DNA of 64,000 nucleotides from Calvatia gigantea. Its lineage: Eukaryota > Basidiomycota > Agaricomycetes > Agaricales > Lycoperdaceae. Below are positions 57,189 through 64,000 of the stretch, piece by piece. Both the position numbers and the translations under genes were made by a program. Every line of letters starts with the position of its first letter. Within the stretch, counting starts at the first letter, position 1. Where the stretch lies: assembly GCA_025093985.1 (NCBI GenBank), contig JACAAK010000001.1, forward strand, positions 868,001 to 932,000. The letters run 5' to 3'. The notes under the pieces are model-generated. The model was not told the DNA's origin, did not search any database, and worked only from the letters and a program-made list of their open reading frames with translations.

Positions 57189-58717
57189 ATGGCGTCTTTA
57201 TTCATCGCGAGGATGGGCGGTCCGTTTACTGGGAGAGGAAAGGATGAATGTACGTCTCCTCCCAAGCTGACGTCGATTGAATTATAATTGACCTGTCACA
57301 TCCTGCATAGACAAGCCAGTTCAGATGGAAGAAGCGAGTGAAAGTCGTACCTCGCTCGATGACAGACCCGGGGACCGGTATAAAGATGCAGATAGACTCG
57401 ATCCTGAGGCTTCAGTTGGGTTGCTCAGCTCTAATCCCGAACTTGAATCTGGTGCGGATGAAAAAGTTGTGTGGCCGGCGGAAAAGAAAGGGCTGTGCGT
57501 GTGTTGTGGTGTTAAGTTAGTTCGCCACACTGCTCATATTGAGTGTCGTTACTGACTCTTGGAGCGAAGCTTGGCGACGCCCTTTATGACGCTTGGTATT
57601 ATTGCGCTCGTCGCGTTTATTTTTGGGGCGTATGAATTGCTCGCATGGGCCTTCTATGTGCGTGAAGACCGCGAGCCACAAAAAGGACTAAATTACTGAC
57701 AGCAGTTATGTTGTGTTACAGGAACCTCCCAAAGGCCTTGAACATCTCCCAGAATTCGGGACATCTCTGGGCTGCCTCTCGGCTTCATACTTCTACAACA
57801 ACACCGAGACACACGGATTCAATGTCCCCATGCAGCCTGAACGATTCGATCACGGTATTGAAATCCACGGCGGCGCAGTCGGCACAATTACTCTCCTCTC
57901 CTCATCTGCTCATTCGACAGACATCCGTTATGAAGTCACTTTGCGTTCTAATGACCATGATCTCATACAACGGTCCATTATCAAACTGCCCCAGAAGGAC
58001 GCTGCTGGGAACTTGCCGAGTAGCATGACGACGATTGCGACACCGTACATTCTGAAGGGGCACGCGAATGTGTGCATCCGGTATGACGTCAAACTCTACG
58101 TCCCACCTTCATTAAAGGAATTACACCTTGCCTCGCATGCCCTCGCGCATATCAAATTTGACAAAAGTGCAAAAATCAAATTGGAGGATCTGTTCGTGAC
58201 ATTGTACTCGATGGACCGGGATAACATCATACAGACTACAAAGTCTGTGAAAGCGGATCGGATGTGGCTGGAGGTGACTCGAGGTTGGATTGTGGGTGAC
58301 GTATCGGTTGTGGATGAGACGAGTATCATGACGCAGCGTGGGGATGGCATTGTGCATATGGACGTCTATCCAGAGGCGCCGAAGAATAAGGAGAACCCAG
58401 AGGCGGTGTCGTTCCAGACTACGACTGGTGCGGGAAAGACGCAAGTGTTTTACCACAAGAATAAAGACGCGAAGCGGCCAATTGACAATATGCACGTCTC
58501 GTCGAAGAATGGACCGATGGAGTTGACATATAAGGGCGCTGGATTTAATGGCCTTGTGCATATGGAGGCGAATAACAACAAGACAATGGGTTTGGAGATT
58601 TTGGAGAATGGTGGAAATGGTGAGCAGGACCAACAGTGGACACATTACGTGGGGAATAAGGACGGAGGAGATAAGATTTCCGTCTCTTCGCGTGGATGGG
58701 TTGGATTGTATTTTTGA
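57189..58717 (+). CDS. Single-pass membrane protein with beta-rich ectodomain, unknown function
   Basis: The ATG at 57189 gives MASLFIARMGGPFTGRGKDE, then an intron (57250 to about 57310) and an acidic cytosolic region (YKPVQMEEASESRTSLDDRP; VGLLSSNPELESGADEK). An intron around 57500-57567 leads to one TM (TPFMTLGIIALVAFIFGAYELLAWAF). The last intron ends at about 57720. The final exon encodes about 330 residues of alternating beta pattern: HGIEIHGGAVGTITLLSSS, ADRMWLEVTRGWIVGDVSVV, GMKL-free repeats such as ISVSSRGWVGLYF at the end. This resembles the repeated-strand DUF4097/DUF7330-type proteins common in Agaricomycetes, a comparison from memory only. The exact donor of the second intron is uncertain (GC-rich 'tgtgcgtgtgttg'). 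Confidence 0.65.
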
Positions 58718-58808
58718 AGAATGGATGGTGGTATAATATTGTATGCTCGTGAACTAGTCTATCAACAACAGAATAAATTAAATTTGTGATGGGAGTGGGA
58801 GAGGGTGG

Positions 58809-59564
58809 TTATGCGCTCAGGCGATTTTCATCTTCAGTGGGTTTATGGGCCCGCTCGTCCACCTGGGGTCTTGAAGATGGGTAGGGCGCTGGTCGTCTAG
58901 CATTCATCATGATATCGGCCATTGCCTCTCTCCGCATAGCAAATGTCTGTAGCACAAACACACCAACAGTCTTTTGGCACAGAAAGAATTAGCCCGTAAA
59001 GAAGTGAAAGACACGTGGTGAGCTCACAGCGAAAGCCAGTCCTATGAATATGCGGTCCTTCCATCTGTCGTCCACAGCACCATTTGAATACAGATCCTGC
59101 CTTCGCCGCTTTGCGGCACGGTAAGCGGCAGTCGTTTGGTAACTCCTGTCTTCCGCGCCCGACGCACTGAATCCGCTGGCGCTCGCACCTAAGTGCGGCT
59201 TCTTACCGCGAAGGATATCGTATGCGGTGGTTATACCTTGGAAGCGCTCATGTGCGAGCTCCGGTGAGATAGTGGAGGGGGCTTTATCGGGATGGTATAC
59301 CCGGACGAGATCAATATCTGAACCAAGGTCAATATAAGGGACAGTGTCCGAGTAGCAGAAATTCGTACAGCGGGCTTTGATGTCACTTTCAGTTGCGGAG
59401 GACGGAAGGTGGAATATTTGATGAGGTGTTGGATTTCTGTGTGATGGGTACGGGAACTTATCGACTGATTGAGATGATGAGGTTGAGGCCGTAGCGTATT
59501 CTCGTCTGTTAGTTCTGCTGCAGAATGCCAGGCATTGGCAAATGCGAGCGCGGGCGTTGTGCAT
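58809..59564 (-). CDS. J-domain (DnaJ-like) protein with mitochondrial-type N-terminus and one TM
   Basis: Hsp70 co-chaperone. The ATG at 59564 (MHNARARICQCLAFCSRTNRREYATAS) is Arg/Ser-rich without acids, like a mitochondrial presequence. The J domain runs from TPHQIFHLPSSATESDIKARY, across an intron (gtacgaattt...ttggttcag), to IDLVRVYHPDKAPSTISPEL with the HPD motif, then RFQGITTAYDILRGK. It is followed by AAYRAAKRRRQDLY and a TM split by a second intron: DRIFIGLAFA-TVGVFVLQTF. The C-terminus (MRREAMADIMMNARRP ... ENRLSA) ends at TAA 58811-58809. The apparent stop at about 58989 is inside the second intron, so the gene extends further than its longest open frame. Confidence 0.82.
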
Positions 59565-60508
59565 CAAGGTCAGGAAGGATGAAGGGCGTCACTTTTCGAT
59601 TTCCGGATCAGAGCGGCTCGGCACCGTTTCCGGTCCGCAACCAACGGTCATGACTGACGCGGCAACGTTTCAATACGCCAACACTGGCGCAACAGGGACC
59701 TGAGGCCTGAGGTAGATCATTTGATATCATTCGCTGCTGGCCGTTGTAAGTATCACTTGCCACTTAGCGGGTCTCGGTCAGTTCTCGGCCAAGAACTAGA
59801 CTGGGCTTGAGAGAAAAAGAAGTCTTGGTTTGCTACACGCCCATGCATCACGGGCCGAGTGGGGGAGCTTGGGCAATCCTTCCCGCCAAGTACTTCTTCA
59901 CCTGCACAGCTTGCCATATGATGCGATAATAGCGCAGTTATAAAAAAAACAACAATATATCTAGTGAGAGTGGGATATTTCAGACACGATATCGTTCGAT
60001 GTAGGTCTCAAATTGGTCATTCTGCGACATTGCGAGGCAGGGTATGGTGAAGGCACTCTGTAGTGCAGTATTCATTTCGACATTATTGCATACCAATAGA
60101 TTAGATGAACTGCAGGCTGCCTCGTGTACGAGGCCCGAAGCGCGTCACAGGCTAATGTCGCAGGCGGTGAGAGCAAGGCAGCGGCATGTTTTCACGGCGG
60201 AAGGTGTTAAGGTGATGCAAGGCCACGTGGGTGCGGAGATCTTGGCCGGCTCCCCCGAGGGTATTTTGGATACTTAGAAGCTCCAACATTGCCATTTTAT
60301 GATCTTTCTTGTCTTTCAGTCCTTTCTTCCCAAGCGCTGAAAAGGCCTTACAATAAGCGAGAAACTAACGAGAACAACCGTCACCCCTGGTTAATTAACC
60401 ACTTTCAGGTGAGAGCACAATAACATCTCCCCTTTTGGAACTAAGGCCTCATAAACACTTCTTATTGTCCGCAGACAGAGAAAATATTGCCCACCTTTCT
60501 CTCTCTTC
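59565..60508. promoter_or_regulatory. Divergent spacer (J protein / TRP-like channel)
   Basis: About 940 bp with no supported gene. A pyrimidine-rich stretch precedes the ATG at 60509 ('cacctttctctctcttc'). Confidence 0.5.
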
Positions 60509-63203
60509 ATGTTCTCTTTTCTCGCCAGGCCGCGAGCCCTTGCTTTCCTGCTTTTTTTCTTCCCAGCCTTCGTCCATTCTAGGGACCAGTCTCTCTGTAC
60601 GTGGTCCCACACACATACCATTGGTGCCTTACTCATTTTGCACAGTCGCATCCTCTGTTACTTATTGCAAACCTCCTGAGTCTCTTCTCGTTCAGCAGTT
60701 CGACATCGCGTTCTTTCCAAAAAATCAATCCGTTGCCTTCAACATCTCTGCTGCCAGCGTCGTACGTCCTCCCTTTCACTGTTACTACACCGCTTCACAC
60801 ACTCACACACTGTCTCACAGAAAGAAAATGTCAACGTCACTGCGAATCTATTCCTCAATGTATATGGGATGAACCCCGTCAACTTCACACTGGATCTCTG
60901 CCATGTCCTCAATGGAGCCCTCTGCCCTCTACCCACCTACAATTTCGTCGGGGCGGACTCAATTACACTACCCGACTCCCTCGGCGTCAGCGATAAAGTA
61001 CCCGGCATCGCATTCGTGATCCCAGACCTTGAAGGCTTCGCCCAACTTACTCTGACCGAGATTAGCACTGGCGACGTCAAGGCTTGCATCCAGGCCACAC
61101 TCTCCAACGGTTGGTCCACACATCAACCCGCGGTGGAATGGGTTACGGCAAGTTTCGCACTCGCAGCCTTCCTTTCGGCCATACTGCACTCCGTGTTCCC
61201 TGATTCGCTCGCTCCATTCCGGTTCTTGGATCTGTTCTATCTTTATCAAGCGATCGCCAGCAGTGCATTTCTGGGTATCAATTATCCGTCGCTGTATCGC
61301 GCGTTTACTCTCAACTTCGCGTGGGCCGTCGGGTTGGTGTCGGCATCCCCTTCGTCGTCGTTCCAGAACTCGATAGACAACATGCGTCGTCATACTGGCG
61401 GCTACCTGGCAGACTCCTCTTCTAGTTCGGCTGTGGGCTTAATCAATAGGAAATTAAGCCCTTACAATGTCCCGAACTCGGATTTTGCTACGGCACCACT
61501 AGTTCCTATCCGACGAGGTATGGATGTGCTCGGGGAGTTCTTTAACACTTTGGCGAGCAGTAATTTGCGTATAACCGAGTTGGCACGTCCGGATAATCCC
61601 AATTTTCGGATGAACCTGGCTCAGGTTCGGACTGCTGTGCAGGGTGAAGTACAGACCGTCACTTCGGACTCGTCAAATGTATTGGAGGCTGGGATACCCA
61701 TCTTTACAAATTCGATTCACATTGGAACTGGGAATGCGTTTATGACTGTATTCCTTGTCTCCCTCATTGTGTTGGCCATTGTGTTGGCACTCTTGGCTCT
61801 TGGATATGTCGTGGCGGCTGTTGTACAGAGGGAGAGTATGAGGAAGGGGAAGCAGGTGAAATTGGATTACTTATCCATTATTCGGGCCTGGTTGGTGCGC
61901 TTGGTGAGTACTCCACTCGGTTCTTCCAGAGAACGAAAGGCTAACCTCTATGACGTGATTATGATAATAGGGATTGATATTCTTACTTCCCCTTTTGGTC
62001 TTCGCCTTTTATCAGTGGACCCTAAAAGACTCATGGCTATCCACCCTCCTCTCTGTCATCACTTTCCTTGGGCTTCTCGTCCTCCTCACTTACCCTCCAT
62101 ATCTTATCATCAAGTTCGTATGGCAGCATAAGGACCCGTATGAACTCTATTCTGCTTCCCCACCGACATACCTCACTTCCCTCGGACCTCTCTATGCACA
62201 ATATCGTCCGGAGCGGTATTACTACTTCCTCACACTCCTCATCGTACCCTTCCTCAAAGCCATCTTCATTGCCTTCGCAAGTGGTAGTGGACTGGCACAG
62301 GTGATCTTGTTGTTCGTCACCGAATTTGTCGTTCTGGGTTTGCAGGTCGGTTTGAAGCCGCACAAGACGCGAGGTGGCGATGTTTTGAGCACATACCTTG
62401 GTTTAACGAGGCTAGTTGCAACTGGACTCTTGATCGCGTTTGTGGAACGGACAGCTGTTAAAGCTATCCCGAGGACAGTTATTGGTGTTGTCATTGCGGT
62501 TATCTGGGCTGTGGCGGTTGTCATCCTGATTTTGGACCTCGTCGTCTACCATATGCTTCTGCCACTTTGGCAAGTCCTCATTGGACGATTCCGACATGAA
62601 GCCGCCTCGAGGGACTCACCACCTGCCTCTGAGAGTTCGATGTTAGAGAAAGGGGGCAAGAAATCAGAAGGGGATCACGCGCTTGTTCAACCTGTTGAAA
62701 GAGATCTCGCGCCTGCGCCTTCATGGGATAGGATCACGGCCAGCCGGAGACCGTTGAATCCAACGCCAGACCACAACATCCCTCTCGACCCGCAGATCCT
62801 GCAGACCTATCCTTATCCCGTATCTCCGACCGAGTCTATTACCACGGGCCACGGTTCGGCATTGCCCAGTATGTACTCAAGGGAGTCGGGGACAATAACT
62901 GTGGGATCATTACTCCCCCGACGGTGGTCATTCAGCACAGGTCTAGGTCCCGGAGAATCGCAGCCTGGCAGTCCATCCGCGTACAGTCAGCCATCTGGAA
63001 CGAACTCGAGACCACAATCGGCAACGCAAAGTTCACACTCGAGGGCGCTTTCATATCATTCGTCGCAGCCCTCGTCGCCTTCGACACCAGGGAATCATTC
63101 AGAGGAGAGCGGGAATTTGAGGTTGGCAGCAATACAAGAACAACCGTCGCAGAGTTCTGGATTAGATGTGCCTAATCGGCCTCGACAACAATTAACACCA
63201 TAG
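60509..63203 (+). CDS. TRP/Flc-type fungal membrane channel (ML-like domain plus TRP region)
   Basis: Fungal Flc/Pkd2/TRP-like family, linked to calcium, haem/FAD transport and wall integrity. The ATG at 60509 gives a signal peptide (RALAFLLFFFPAFVHS). An intron at 60597-60645 and a second at about 60761-60820 frame the ML-like domain: VTYCKPPESLLVQQFDIAFF, NVNVTANLFLNVYGMNPVNF, PLPTYNFVGADSITLP and LTEISTGDVKACIQATL. Then TMs begin: VEWVTASFALAAFLSAILHS, LYQAIASSAFLGINYPSLY, MTVFLVSLIVLAIVLALLAL. A third intron (gtgagtactc...gataatag) leads to GLIFLLPLLVFAFYQWTLKD, RYYYFLTLLIVPFLKAIFIA and AVIWAVAVVILILDLVVY. The cytosolic tail is Ser/Pro-rich (PGESQPGSPSAYSQPSGT). No frame breaks. Confidence 0.87.
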
Positions 63204-64000
63204 ATGTTTTGAAATATTTCAAGTTTTGTTGGGACATTTTCTGAGTTGGATGCATGTAGAAGGATTTTTCCATCGTTGTCCCTTTGTATTATAGAATGCA
63301 CATTTACAGTACTCTGGCTTCTTACTAACTCTCCACATTCGTTACATTCCCCTAATTATATCCGCACACACTCATTACATAGCAGTCTACATATACAACA
63401 TCCGCATAGCACAGGACTGCAGCATGTCTCTTATCTGATTTCAGAATACGCAGACCAGGATCAATGATGTTTTGAGTTTGTGTCTTTGGAAGTTTGTAGA
63501 AGCCAGAGCCATTATCTAAATGGCTAAAGAGAGGACGCAAACAAGGAACTCCCTCAAGGCGTTTGGGATTTACTGGGTGATCCAGGTATAAGTTTACGTG
63601 ATGATATGAATAATAGATTGGGTTCCGTAGTGCCCGGTGTGGATCGGTGAAGACTCAAGTGGTCCAAATAGTGCCACGCTCAGTGTGTTTTTTCCATCAG
63701 GGCCGATTGTTCTAGTCGGCTTTATCGGAGTCTGCCAGACCTGATAGACCTCACCAAACATGATGCATGATGTTCGATGCTCGGTGCATTGATGAGTGTT
63801 TTTCATATCCGAAATCTTGCTTCACAAGTCCGGCTCATCTGGTCCCGACTAGATTCCACACATGAGATCTTGAGATCGTTGACTCAAGCTTCCAGTGTTC
63901 TCATCATTATGTGTGTCAACCCTCCTCTCCGGTGCTTTTCTCTATTTCGGTTCCCTCATCATGTTTCTTCATGTTATTAATTCAACTTCCGGACCTGTGG
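63204..64000. promoter_or_regulatory. Right edge; sequence resembling the 5' flank of ICMT-like copy 1
   Basis: No gene ends or begins here within the window. From about 63811 to 64000 the sequence matches 37068-37275 in order and spacing ('agattccaca', 'gatc', 'actcaagctt', 'gtgttctca', 'tgtgtgtcaac', 'attcaac', 'ggacctg'). In copy 1 that block lies about 130-330 bp before the ATG. Confidence 0.55.

Noticed and set aside
60435..60872. 145-residue frame before the TRP-like gene
   Set aside because: It runs through two introns of the real gene; the signal peptide and ML-like domain need the spliced ATG at 60509.

Overview
The window is nuclear DNA of a filamentous basidiomycete, most likely an Agaricomycete. 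Genes on both strands are cut by many short introns of about 48-65 nt with GTRNGT donors and CAG/TAG acceptors. The gene content is eukaryotic and fungal: CTR9 of the PAF1 complex, ribosomal protein uS2, ZNHIT3, bleomycin hydrolase, a division-1 chitin synthase, a TRP/Flc channel, a DUF6533 membrane protein, an F-box protein, and several Agaricomycete-type proteins without a family name. I saw no rRNA, no convincing tRNA, no CRISPR and no intact transposon. Genus and species cannot be read from the sequence.

Layout, left to right. 0.65-4.2 kb (+): proline-rich membrane protein with a long TVPPTP repeat array. 4.6-8.2 kb (-): secreted GH92 alpha-mannosidase. 9.0-9.65 kb (-): peptidyl-tRNA hydrolase, divergent from a PAQR/haemolysin-III protein (10.0-12.0 kb, +). 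12.7-15.4 kb (-): three neighbouring small genes with Gly-rich hydrophobic tails. 15.4-17.6 kb: gene-poor. 17.6-26.0 kb (-): three paralogues (A, B, C) of a single-pass membrane protein with PPxY and dileucine-like tail motifs and a conserved Cys/Trp-rich C-terminal domain, with ZNHIT3 and an unrecognised gene inserted between B and C. 27.9-34.4 kb (+): aspartic protease, then chitin synthase. 35.0-36.5 kb (+): F-box protein. 37.4-42.7 kb: two ICMT-like methyltransferase copies (+) around an R3H protein (-). 43.0-46.9 kb (-): CTR9. 48.0-50.9 kb (+): DUF6533 protein and uS2. 51.2-52.7 kb (-): paraoxonase-like enzyme, divergent from bleomycin hydrolase (53.7-55.7 kb, +). 57.2-58.7 kb (+): beta-rich membrane protein. 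58.8-59.6 kb (-): mitochondrial-type J protein. 60.5-63.2 kb (+): TRP/Flc channel. The right edge resembles the 5' flank of the first ICMT gene, so a third copy may begin just outside the window.

The genes do not form one pathway. Several act at the secretory pathway, wall or membrane (GH92, aspartic protease, chitin synthase, TRP/Flc channel, the A-B-C family); the rest is housekeeping.

The most interesting material is the A/B/C family, with its Trp-heptad expansion and sorting motifs, and a cluster of apparent single-base +1 frame breaks in six genes, all left of 25 kb. That cluster is either an assembly artefact confined to one side or local gene decay. I derived splice sites by eye from consensus signals and frame continuity, so exon ends are predictions.
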